In this document: positions 6,420 to 12,407 of the stretch, in pieces
Layout of the letters: each line of letters starts with the position of its first letter
Position numbering within the stretch: position 1 is the first letter of the stretch
Assembly (NCBI GenBank): GCA_944390305.1
Contig: CALXPX010000031.1
Span: 1 to 12,407, forward strand
DNA: 12,407 bases
Direction of reading: 5' to 3'
Source of the DNA: an uncultured Clostridia bacterium
Lineage (GTDB): Bacteria > Bacillota > Clostridia > TANB77 > CAG-508
Made by a program: the position numbers and the translations under genes
The notes under the pieces: generated by a model
The model's input: only the letters and a program-made list of their open reading frames with translations
Told to the model about the DNA's origin: nothing
Databases searched by the model: none

Positions 6420-7926
6420 AAAAGATTTTCCAGGTTCAAAAATAATAAAATTAGAACAAAACTATAGATGTACAGGAAATATTTTGAAAGCTGCAAATGA
6501 AGTTATTAAGCATAATACCAATAAATACGAAAAGAAACTTTGGACTGAAAATGAAGAAGGATCACTACCTTTTGTGTTTTGCGGTGATGATGAATATGAA
6601 GAGGCATCATTTGTTGTAGAAGAAATAAATAAATTAAGAAGAGAAGAATATTATAAATATTCAGATTTTGTAGTGTTATATAGAATGAACTCTCAATCAA
6701 GAGCAATAGAAGATGTTTTAAGAAGAGAAGATATACCATATAAAATTGTTGGAGGATTAAAATTCTATGAAAGAAAAGAAATAAAGGATATTATTGCCTA
6801 TTTAAGATTGATAGCTAATCCTTCAGATAATATTTCTTTAGAAAGAATAATCAATGAACCTAAAAGAGGAATTGGAAAAACTAGTATAGAGAATATAGAA
6901 AAAATTTCTGCGGAAAATGGTATTTCAATGTATAATGTAATTAAAGAAGCGGATAAATATATACCTAGAATATATAATAATACTAGAGAGTTTATTAATG
7001 TAATAGAAGAGTTAAGAACATTAGATGTACCTATATCAGAGCTTATAAAACAAACTTTAAATAAAACAGGATATACAAATGCTCTAAAAAATGAAAATAC
7101 AGTTGAAGCAGAAAGTAGAATAGAGAACTTAGAAGAGTTTTTAACTGTAGCAATGGAATTTGAAAAAGAATCAGCGGATAATTCTCTAACAGAGTTTTTG
7201 GAAAGTATATCTTTATCTAGCGATACAGATAATATAGAAGAAACAGACAATATGGTAACTCTTATGACTCTTCATAGTGCAAAAGGATTAGAGTACCCAG
7301 TAGTATTTTTAGTGGGTATGGAAGATGGTATTTTTCCAGGACATAAATCTATGGATAATCCAGATGACATTGAAGAAGAAAGAAGATTATTCTATGTAGG
7401 TATTACTAGAGCAAAAAATTATTTATATTTAACTTTTGCAAGGAAAAGAACAATCTTTGGCTCTACTAGTTACAATCCACCATCTAGGTTTATAAAAGAA
7501 ATTCCGGCAGATTTACTAGATGGATATGAAGATGCAATGAATGAAAAAGAAAGTGATGAAGATGAATTTCCAGATTCTAAATATGAATGGGGATATAGAA
7601 ATAGCACTAATTCAAAGGTTACAACCTACAAAATTGATATAAATAATGATAATAATGAACTTAAAAAAGAAAGCACAAATAAAAATGATTTTAAATTTAG
7701 GACAGCTGAAAGCTTTTTAATGAATTTAAATATGAAAAAATCTGCTAAAGAAGTAGATTTATCTAAATATAAAGTAGGACAAAAAGTGTTCCATAAAAAA
7801 TTTGGAGAAGGTATAATTTCAAATTTAGAAAATGAGGCTGATGATATAAAAGTAGATATTATATTTGAAAAGTTTGGACATAAAAGGCTTATGGCTAAAT
7901 TTGCGGGATTAGAAATATTAGAATAA
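6388..7926 (+). CDS. pcrA: ATP-dependent DNA helicase PcrA, C-terminal part (frameshifted)
   Basis: Continuation of pcrA in the +1 frame; homology to PcrA resumes at once with GADITNILNFEKDFPGSK. In full-length numbering it holds LEQNYR of motif IV, a 2B subdomain, motif V TLHSAKGLE (about 551-559), motif VI RRLFYVGITRAK at 589-600, a variable acidic linker, and a C-terminal Tudor-like domain from about 715 (KVGQKVFHKKFGEG) that in PcrA binds RNA polymerase. The domain order and intact motifs over 512 residues show no decay beyond the single base, which argues that the gene is functional or was very recently broken. The open frame extends back to an ATG at 6361 with AGGAG only 3 bases upstream; that ATG lies within motif III coding sequence and would be a poor start, so independent translation is doubtful. 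Confidence 0.9.
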   Translation, partial: GADITNILNFEKDFPGSKIIKLEQNYRCTGNILKAANEVIKHNTNKYEKKLWTENEEGSLPFVFCGDDEYEEASFVVEEINKLRREEYYKYSDFVVLYRMNSQSRAIEDVLRREDIPYKIVGGLKFYERKEIKDIIAYLRLIANPSDNISLERIINEPKRGIGKTSIENIEKISAENGISMYNVIKEADKYIPRIYNNTREFINVIEELRTLDVPISELIKQTLNKTGYTNALKNENTVEAESRIENLEEFLTVAMEFEKESADNSLTEFLESISLSSDTDNIEETDNMVTLMTLHSAKGLEYPVVFLVGMEDGIFPGHKSMDNPDDIEEERRLFYVGITRAKNYLYLTFARKRTIFGSTSYNPPSRFIKEIPADLLDGYEDAMNEKESDEDEFPDSKYEWGYRNSTNSKVTTYKIDINNDNNELKKESTNKNDFKFRTAESFLMNLNMKKSAKEVDLSKYKVGQKVFHKKFGEGIISNLENEADDIKVDIIFEKFGHKRLMAKFAGLEILE

Positions 7927-7927
7927 A

Positions 7928-7957
7928 AAATAGCTCAGATATAATTTTGAGCTATTT
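7928..7957. terminator. Bidirectional terminator between pcrA and mecA
   Basis: AAATAGCTCA at 7928-7937 pairs perfectly with TGAGCTATTT at 7948-7957 around a 10-base loop. On the plus strand TTTCTTT ends the pcrA transcript; on the minus strand the stem is followed by TTATTC after its A/T arm. It begins 1 base after the pcrA stop and lies 2 bases beyond the mecA stop. Confidence 0.85.
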
Positions 7958-7959
7958 CT

Positions 7960-8574
7960 TTACTTAAAATGTTTTTGACAGATTTGTATAGCATTATTTT
8001 TTATGATTAATCTTCCTCTTTCTTTTAGCATAAAAGTCATAACCTCTTGAGTAGAAAAAAAGGTACCAAATTCAGTCATACATGAATATATTTTTCCTAT
8101 GTATTTATATTCATTATTTATTTGATCTAATATTAAATAATAATAATCTTCTAGCTTATATAATTCAGTAGTTTTACAAAAACTATTTAAGCGATTAATT
8201 TTTTGCTTTTGTAAGAAATTACACAAGCTAAAAAAGTTTTCTATATTATCAAATTTATAAATTAAGCAATTTTCTTCTCTATTAATACTTACCTTTTTAG
8301 GTTTAACTTTTTGAACAGTTTTCTTTTTAGGAACTAATTTAGTAACTGTAAATATAAAATTGCCATCACTTTGATATTTAGCATCAATTCTAACTTTATT
8401 ATTCCCTATATTAAAGCCAACTTCGTCTTTAGCTTTGTTTAAAATGTTAAGAAAAGATTTTCTTGCGGAAGCTGGGTCTGACATTAAACTATCTAAGTCA
8501 TTGTTATTATTAGGAAGTTCTTCCATAGATAGTGTTATTTTTAATTTATATTCACTTAACTTTTCAAATTTCAT
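7960..8574 (-). CDS. mecA: Adaptor protein MecA (ClpC adaptor)
   Basis: MecA delivers substrates to the ClpCP protease and promotes ClpC assembly; in Bacillus the best known client is ComK. The 204-residue product has the MecA layout: an N-terminal substrate-binding domain starting MKFEKLSEYKLK (1-82), a lysine-rich linker (about 83-98), and a C-terminal ClpC-binding domain with LYKLEDYYYLIL at 138-149 and a conserved C-terminal helix region. Length is close to the usual 210-220. An in-frame ATG four codons upstream (8586) is less likely: the GGAGG at 8580-8584 lies inside those codons and 5 bases from the ATG at 8574, and family members begin at this point. Clients in this organism are unknown. 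Confidence 0.85.
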   Translation of the reverse strand: MKFEKLSEYKLKITLSMEELPNNNNDLDSLMSDPASARKSFLNILNKAKDEVGFNIGNNKVRIDAKYQSDGNFIFTVTKLVPKKKTVQKVKPKKVSINREENCLIYKFDNIENFFSLCNFLQKQKINRLNSFCKTTELYKLEDYYYLILDQINNEYKYIGKIYSCMTEFGTFFSTQEVMTFMLKERGRLIIKNNAIQICQKHFK

Positions 8575-8579
8575 ATATT

Positions 8580-8584
8580 CCTCC
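8580..8584 (-). promoter_or_regulatory. Ribosome binding site deciding the mecA start
   Basis: GGAGG on the minus strand, 5 bases before the ATG at 8572-8574. It overlaps an upstream in-frame ATG (8584-8586), which therefore cannot use it. Confidence 0.75.
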
Positions 8585-8593
8585 ATAATATTA

Positions 8594-8609
8594 GTATATA
8601 ATAATATAC
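8594..8609. repeat. Imperfect palindrome upstream of mecA
   Basis: GTATAT at 8594-8599 and ATATAC at 8604-8609 form a 6-bp dyad with a 4-base centre, about 20 bases before the mecA start. It covers the region where a mecA -10 box (TATTAT or TATACT on the minus strand) would lie. It could be an operator, or only the symmetry of A/T-rich promoter DNA. Confidence 0.3.
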
Positions 8610-8646
8610 CATAAAATGTTTTAAAAGAAAAGAGATTTAAAAAAAT

Positions 8647-8674
8647 ATGTAAAAAAACTATATATTTTTTACAT
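8647..8674. promoter_or_regulatory. Perfect 10-bp inverted repeat in the mecA/DUF4321 divergent region
   Basis: ATGTAAAAAA at 8647-8656 and TTTTTTACAT at 8665-8674 form a perfect dyad with an 8-base spacer. It ends 8 bases before the -35 box of the rightward promoter and sits between two divergent genes. That placement suits a regulator-binding site. On the plus strand it also has some terminator character, but no gene reads into it from the left. Confidence 0.4.
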
Positions 8675-8682
8675 AAAATACC

Positions 8683-8711
8683 TTGAAAATATATGGAAAA
8701 AAATATATAAT
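8683..8711 (+). promoter_or_regulatory. Sigma-A promoter of the DUF4321-radC-mreBCD operon
   Basis: TTGAAA at 8683-8688 and a perfect TATAAT at 8706-8711 are separated by 17 bases. It is the only clear promoter found before the operon; the later gaps are 0-28 bases and show no comparable match. Confidence 0.8.
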
Positions 8712-8758
8712 ACAGATTGTTAAAAAATAATTATCCGTAAGGAAAAATGGAGGGAAAA

Positions 8759-9016
8759 ATGGCAACAAGAGATAAAAGTACATTAATATTAATTATATTT
8801 ATATTATGTGGTTTAGTTATAGGTGGACTAATAGGGCAATTAGCTCAAAATGTTAGCTGGCTTAGTTGGCTTTCATATGGACAAACTTTTGGAATACCTG
8901 ATCCAGTACCTTTGGATTTAGGTGTTGTAAAATTAACATTTGGAATAATGTTTAATATTAATATTTCAAGTATTATAGGAATGATCATATCAATATTTAT
9001 ATATAGAAAATTTTAG
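8759..9016 (+). CDS. DUF4321 small membrane protein
   Basis: An 85-residue protein of the DUF4321 family, whose function is unknown. Seen: an N-terminal membrane helix (about 8-28) rich in I/L/G; a conserved middle section WLSWLSYGQTFG; a short segment with PDPVPLDLGVVKLTFG; and a second membrane helix (about 62-82) ending in YRKF. I chose the ATG at 8759 because GGAGG at 8749-8753 precedes it by 5 bases; an ATG four codons earlier (8747), served by a weaker AAGGA, is the alternative and gives 89 residues. The gene is first in the operon ahead of radC and mreBCD, which suggests but does not prove an envelope or cell-shape role. Confidence 0.85.
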   Translation: MATRDKSTLILIIFILCGLVIGGLIGQLAQNVSWLSWLSYGQTFGIPDPVPLDLGVVKLTFGIMFNINISSIIGMIISIFIYRKF

Positions 9017-9043
9017 TTTTATTGGGGGCAGAAAGGAAACTTT

Positions 9044-9736
9044 ATGCCGTTAAAAATGAAAGAACTTCCAGAATCAGAAAGACCATATGAAAAAATGAAA
9101 ATGTATGGTGCTAAAAAGTTATCAAATGCTGAGTTACTGGCAATAATTATAAAAACTGGAACTAAAGATGCAACAGCTTTAGAATTAGCAAGTAGGATTT
9201 TACTATTAACAAACGAGCTAAGGGAATTGGAATATATTTCATTAGAAAGGTTAGAATCAGTAAAAGGTATCGGAGAAGTGAAAGCGATACAAATTAAAGC
9301 TATTTGCGAACTTGCTAAAAGGATGAAATTACCAATTCAAAAGATGAATAAAATAATTAAATCAACTAAAGATATTGCTGATTTATTTATGGATGAGCTC
9401 AGATACGAAAAACAGGAAATTTTGAAAGTAATAATGCTAAATTCTAGTAATGAATTAATAAAAATAAATGATTTAAAAGTTGGAAATAATAAAGAAATAA
9501 TCATAACTCCAATGCAAATATTAAGCGATATTGTAAAAGAACAAATACCTAAATTTATTCTTGTGCATAATCATCCAAGTGGTAATCCTAGACCTAGTAA
9601 ATCAGACAAGTTATTTACTGATAGAATTGTTGCGTGTTCCAAATTACTTGGAACTGTATTATTAGATCATATTATTATTGGTGATGGAAATTACCAAAGT
9701 ATATTTTTAGAGAGGAAAGAAGACGATGAAGTTTAG
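9044..9736 (+). CDS. radC: RadC family JAB/JAMM-domain protein
   Basis: A 230-residue member of the RadC (YsxA-type) family. Seen: the N-terminal section with GAKKLSNAELLAIIIKTGT (22-40); a helix-hairpin-helix around VKGIGEVKAIQIKA (73-86); and a C-terminal JAMM-like metal site HNHPSG at 175-180 followed by SKSD at 185-188. Length is normal. The family was named for a supposed repair phenotype in E. coli that later proved misassigned, so its reaction remains uncertain despite metalloprotease-like residues. It is placed between DUF4321 and mreB, the usual spot in Bacillota. The ATG follows AAAGGA by 6 bases. Its last 11 bases overlap the start of mreB, implying translational coupling. Confidence 0.93.
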   Translation: MPLKMKELPESERPYEKMKMYGAKKLSNAELLAIIIKTGTKDATALELASRILLLTNELRELEYISLERLESVKGIGEVKAIQIKAICELAKRMKLPIQKMNKIIKSTKDIADLFMDELRYEKQEILKVIMLNSSNELIKINDLKVGNNKEIIITPMQILSDIVKEQIPKFILVHNHPSGNPRPSKSDKLFTDRIVACSKLLGTVLLDHIIIGDGNYQSIFLERKEDDEV

Positions 9737-10766
9737 TTTATTTGATTTTAATTCAAAAGATATTGGAATGGATTTAGGAACAGCAAATATTTTAATTGCT
9801 TTAAAAGGTAAAGGGATAGTATTAAGAGAACCTTCTGTTGTAGCTTTAGATAGAGTTACAGGAGAAATTGTAGCAACAGGAAAAGAAGCAAGAGATATGC
9901 TTGGAAGAACTCCTGAAAATATTAAGGCTGTAAGGCCAATGCAAGATGGGGTAATTGCTGATTTTACTGCAACAGGACTAATGCTTAAAAATATGCTAAA
10001 AAAAGTATGCCAAAAATATAATGCAGGAAAGCCAAGAGTAGTTGTAGGAGTTCCATCTGGTATAACAGAAGTAGAAAAAAGAGCTATTGAAGAAGCATTC
10101 TTGCAAGCTAATGCAAGAGAAGTATACTTAATTCAAGAACCTATGGCTGCTGCTATTGGTGCTGGGCTTAACGTAAAAGAACCAGTAGGAAACATGATAA
10201 TAGATATAGGTGGTGGAACTACAGAAGTTGCAGTCATTTCATTAGGAGGCATTGTCTCAAGTACATCAATTAGAGTTGCTGGAAATGAAATAGATGAAAG
10301 CATAGTAGAATATTTGAAAAAGAAAAAAGGTATTGCAATTGGCTTAACTGCAGCAGAAAATTTAAAAATAGAATTAGGATGTGCTCTTCCTCTTGTATCA
10401 GAAATGACTAAAGAAATAAGAGGTAGAGATCTAGAGACAGGGCTTCCAAAAAATGTAACAGTATCATCTAAAGATATAGAAGAAGCTATGAAAAAACCAA
10501 TAAGTGAGATACTAGAGGCAATTATAAATACATTATCTGTTACACCTCCAGAACTTGCATCAGATATTATTGTAAATGGTATATATTTAGCAGGAGGAGG
10601 AGCTCAAATTAGAAATTTAGATAATTTAATTGCACAAAAAACAGGAGTGCAAACATATGTAGCAGATACTCCACTTGAGTGTGTTGCTATTGGAGCAGGA
10701 AAAGTTTTAGAAAATATAGATAATTTAAAAGGTGTGTTACTTAACACAGAAAAAAGAGGTTTATAA
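9726..10766 (+). CDS. mreB: Rod shape-determining protein MreB
   Basis: Bacterial actin homologue that forms membrane-bound filaments and directs lateral wall synthesis. The 346-residue product has the standard length. Seen: an N-terminal hydrophobic patch MKFSLFDF able to bind membrane; phosphate-1 motif DLGTAN at 16-21; GVPSGIT at 108-114; phosphate-2 motif DIGGGTTE at 160-167; and the adenosine motif LAGGGA at 288-293. No key residue is missing. The start overlaps radC by 11 bases, with AGAGGA at 9711-9716 upstream. Its stop codon overlaps the mreC start (TAATG), so translation of mreC is probably coupled. Together with mreC, mreD and PBP2 it indicates a rod-shaped, or at least elongating, cell. 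Confidence 0.97.
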   Translation: MKFSLFDFNSKDIGMDLGTANILIALKGKGIVLREPSVVALDRVTGEIVATGKEARDMLGRTPENIKAVRPMQDGVIADFTATGLMLKNMLKKVCQKYNAGKPRVVVGVPSGITEVEKRAIEEAFLQANAREVYLIQEPMAAAIGAGLNVKEPVGNMIIDIGGGTTEVAVISLGGIVSSTSIRVAGNEIDESIVEYLKKKKGIAIGLTAAENLKIELGCALPLVSEMTKEIRGRDLETGLPKNVTVSSKDIEEAMKKPISEILEAIINTLSVTPPELASDIIVNGIYLAGGGAQIRNLDNLIAQKTGVQTYVADTPLECVAIGAGKVLENIDNLKGVLLNTEKRGL

Positions 10767-11578
10767 TGAAAAATAAAGCTGGTATGATAGGAATTATTAT
10801 AACAATTATTATTCTAATTGTAGTTGTAATTATATCTAATATTAGTACAGGAAATTTGTCTTTTATGGAAAGTACAGTAGGAACACTTTTTATGCCTATA
10901 CAAAATGGTATAGTGTATTTAAAAAATAAAATTACTGGAAATGAACAAGAATTAAGTGATATTGAATCTTTGAAAGAGGAAAATCAAAAATTAAAAGATG
11001 AAAATAGTAAACTTCAAGAACAAGTAAGGGAACTAGAAATATTAAAATCAGAAAACAATACATTAAAAGAATATGTAAATCTTAAAGATAAATATTCTGA
11101 TTATACTACTGTTCCAGCGTATGTTATACAAAGAAGTATTAGTAATTATGATAAAATAATAGTAATTAATGCTGGAAGTGATGATGGAATAGATATTAAT
11201 ATGCCAGTTATATCTGAATCTGGACTAGTAGGACATGTAGTATCTGTAACAAACAACACAGCTAAAATTCAAACTATTATAGATACAGCAAGTAATGTAA
11301 GTGCAAATATATCAAATGTACAAGATAGTGTTATATTAAAAGGAACTTTAAATAATACAGAAACATTAAAGGCAACATATATTCCAGCAGATAGTACAAT
11401 ATTGCAAGGAGATGAAGTTGTTACATCTGGACTAGGAGGAATTTATCCAAAAGGAATATTAATAGGAAATATAAAAAATGTTGTAAATACAAAAAATGAA
11501 ACAGATAGGTATGCCGAAATAGAAGTATCTACAGATTTTTCAAAGTTAGAAACAGTTTTAGTTATAACAAAACAATAA
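10766..11578 (+). CDS. mreC: Rod shape-determining protein MreC
   Basis: Bitopic membrane protein that links cytoplasmic MreB with PBP2 outside the membrane. The 270 residues show a short cytoplasmic N-terminus, a single membrane helix at about 7-25, a coiled-coil at about 62-106 that mediates dimerisation, and the extracytoplasmic beta domains starting near VPAYVIQRS (117). Conserved features include the stretch INAGSDDGI, SGLVGHVV and TSGLGGIYPKGI. Length matches the family. The ATG shares its A with the mreB stop codon; AGAGG lies 6 bases upstream. No sign of damage. Confidence 0.95.
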   Translation: MKNKAGMIGIIITIIILIVVVIISNISTGNLSFMESTVGTLFMPIQNGIVYLKNKITGNEQELSDIESLKEENQKLKDENSKLQEQVRELEILKSENNTLKEYVNLKDKYSDYTTVPAYVIQRSISNYDKIIVINAGSDDGIDINMPVISESGLVGHVVSVTNNTAKIQTIIDTASNVSANISNVQDSVILKGTLNNTETLKATYIPADSTILQGDEVVTSGLGGIYPKGILIGNIKNVVNTKNETDRYAEIEVSTDFSKLETVLVITKQ

Positions 11579-11590
11579 AGGAGAGATAAA

Positions 11591-12124
11591 TTGAGAAAAT
11601 TCAAAGTTATTTTAATTGTTATATTATTATTCTTTTTAATTTACTTTTTACAATCCAATTTTTTCTCTTGGTTTAATATAGGTGGGATAATGCCTAACTT
11701 ATTTGTGTTTCTAACTTTGTTTATCGGACTATTTGTAGGAAATAAATTAGGAGGAATATTTGGCATTATATTTGGTATTATTTTGGACTTAAATATAGGC
11801 AATAATTTAGGTTTTACTTCTGCATTTTTAGGTTTAATTGGTTTACTTGGAGAATATTTTGACAAAAATTTTTCAAAAGACAGTAGAGTTACAATTATTT
11901 TAATGGCTGCTGGAAGTACAGTACTTTATGAAGTAGCTACATACATGGTAAAAGTATTTAGTGCAGGTGCAGAATTAGAAATTTTAACTTTTATACTTAC
12001 TTTGCTAGTAGAAATAATATTTAATACTTTATTAATAATAATTTTCTATCCATTAATTAGAAAATTAGGTTATTATATAGAAGATTCATTCAAAGGTAAA
12101 AAAATACTTACCAGATACTTTTAA
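11591..12124 (+). CDS. mreD: Rod shape-determining protein MreD
   Basis: Polytopic membrane subunit of the elongasome, 177 residues, with about five or six hydrophobic segments and little else. The conserved MreD region is the section GGIMPNLFVFLTLFIG, leading into a glycine-rich helix and ILDLNIG (about 31-70). The start is TTG, placed by AAGGAG at 11578-11583 which overlaps the mreC stop codon and leaves a 7-base spacer. It lies 12 bases after mreC and 11 before the PBP gene, inside the same operon. MreD proteins diverge quickly, so context adds much to this call. Confidence 0.9.
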   Translation: MRKFKVILIVILLFFLIYFLQSNFFSWFNIGGIMPNLFVFLTLFIGLFVGNKLGGIFGIIFGIILDLNIGNNLGFTSAFLGLIGLLGEYFDKNFSKDSRVTIILMAAGSTVLYEVATYMVKVFSAGAELEILTFILTLLVEIIFNTLLIIIFYPLIRKLGYYIEDSFKGKKILTRYF

Positions 12125-12135
12125 TTGGAGGAAGA

Positions 12136-12407
12136 ATGGAGAATAGAAGTGAAAATAAATTAAGATACAATATTTTAATGGCTATTGTATACATAATAGG
12201 AATAATACTTTTACTTCAACTATTTAATTTACAAATTGTAAAAGGAAAAGAATATAGAGAGGAATCTAATACTAGATTAACAAGAGAAACAACTATAAAG
12301 GCAGCTAGAGGTAATGTATTAGATAGTAGCGGAGAAAAGTTAGTATCCACAAAATTGGTATACAATGTGGAAATATATAAAACAAAAATAGACAATCAGA
12401 CATTAAA
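12136..12407 (+). CDS. mrdA: Class B penicillin-binding protein 2, N-terminal fragment (runs off the window)
   Basis: The first 90 residues of a peptidoglycan transpeptidase of the elongasome. Seen: a short cytoplasmic tail, one membrane helix at about 13-31 (signal anchor), LQIVKGKEY typical of the segment just outside the membrane, and the start of the dimerisation domain with ARGNVLDSSG at 57-66, the local form of the family's RGxIxDRNG motif. The transpeptidase domain is beyond the window. GGAGG at 12127-12131 precedes the ATG by 4 bases. The position directly after mreD favours PBP2 (MrdA) over the sporulation or division paralogues SpoVD and PbpB, which look alike in this part. Confidence 0.88.
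   Translation, partial: MENRSENKLRYNILMAIVYIIGIILLLQLFNLQIVKGKEYREESNTRLTRETTIKAARGNVLDSSGEKLVSTKLVYNVEIYKTKIDNQTL

Noticed and set aside
6361..6420. Classical -1 programmed frameshift signal in pcrA
   Set aside because: No X-XXY-YYZ slippery heptamer is present and the required shift is +1; no strong downstream hairpin was seen.
6299..7250. Minus-strand open frames opposite pcrA
   Set aside because: Leu/Ile/Ser-rich shadows without start signals; the plus strand encodes clear helicase motifs.
9636..9654. Perfect inverted repeat GTTCCAA-N5-TTGGAAC in radC
   Set aside because: Lies inside conserved coding sequence shortly after the JAMM site with no T-run; most likely a chance result of codon choice.
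11641..11865. Minus-strand open frame opposite mreD
   Set aside because: Proline/lysine-rich complement of a hydrophobic membrane gene.

Overview
The window is chromosomal DNA from a low-G+C Gram-positive bacterium, most likely a member of the Clostridia (Bacillota). The evidence is the A/T-rich codon use (AAA, AAT, ATA, TTA and AGA dominate), strong AAGGAGG-type ribosome binding sites, TTG start codons, sigma-A promoters with 17-base spacers, a MecA adaptor, and a DUF4321-radC-mreBCD-PBP2 gene order. No rRNA, tRNA, CRISPR array, insertion sequence or phage gene was seen. Most genes are core housekeeping functions.

Layout. Bases 1-649 are very A/T-rich and hold no recognisable gene. A membrane-anchored SMC/Rad50-like ATPase related to YhaN (650-2584, +) follows and converges on a cation diffusion facilitator efflux pump (2604-3500, -), with a shared bidirectional terminator. 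A divergent promoter region then leads to prfA (release factor 1, 3676-4737, +). Next is a ZIP-family metal transporter (4788-5525, +) whose ribosome binding site lies inside a long hairpin. The helicase gene pcrA (5616-7926, +) has its own promoter and a LexA-like box, but is split by one extra base at 6387. It converges on mecA (7960-8574, -), again across a bidirectional terminator.

From 8683 onward a single strong promoter appears to drive an envelope operon: a DUF4321 membrane protein, radC, mreB, mreC, mreD and the start of a class B penicillin-binding protein (PBP2), which runs off the window. The genes are tightly spaced or overlap. MreB, MreC, MreD and PBP2 together form the core of the elongasome that builds the lateral cell wall.

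Most notable: (1) the pcrA frameshift inside helicase motif III, which creates what appears to be the only in-frame CGG codon in the window; (2) a LexA/DinR-like operator at the pcrA start site; (3) a 17-bp hairpin that fully buries the ZIP ribosome binding site; (4) a mosaic G+C profile inside the ATPase gene (about 12%, then 31%, then 7%). I saw no convincing new multi-gene system; the candidates are regulatory or recoding phenomena at single genes.
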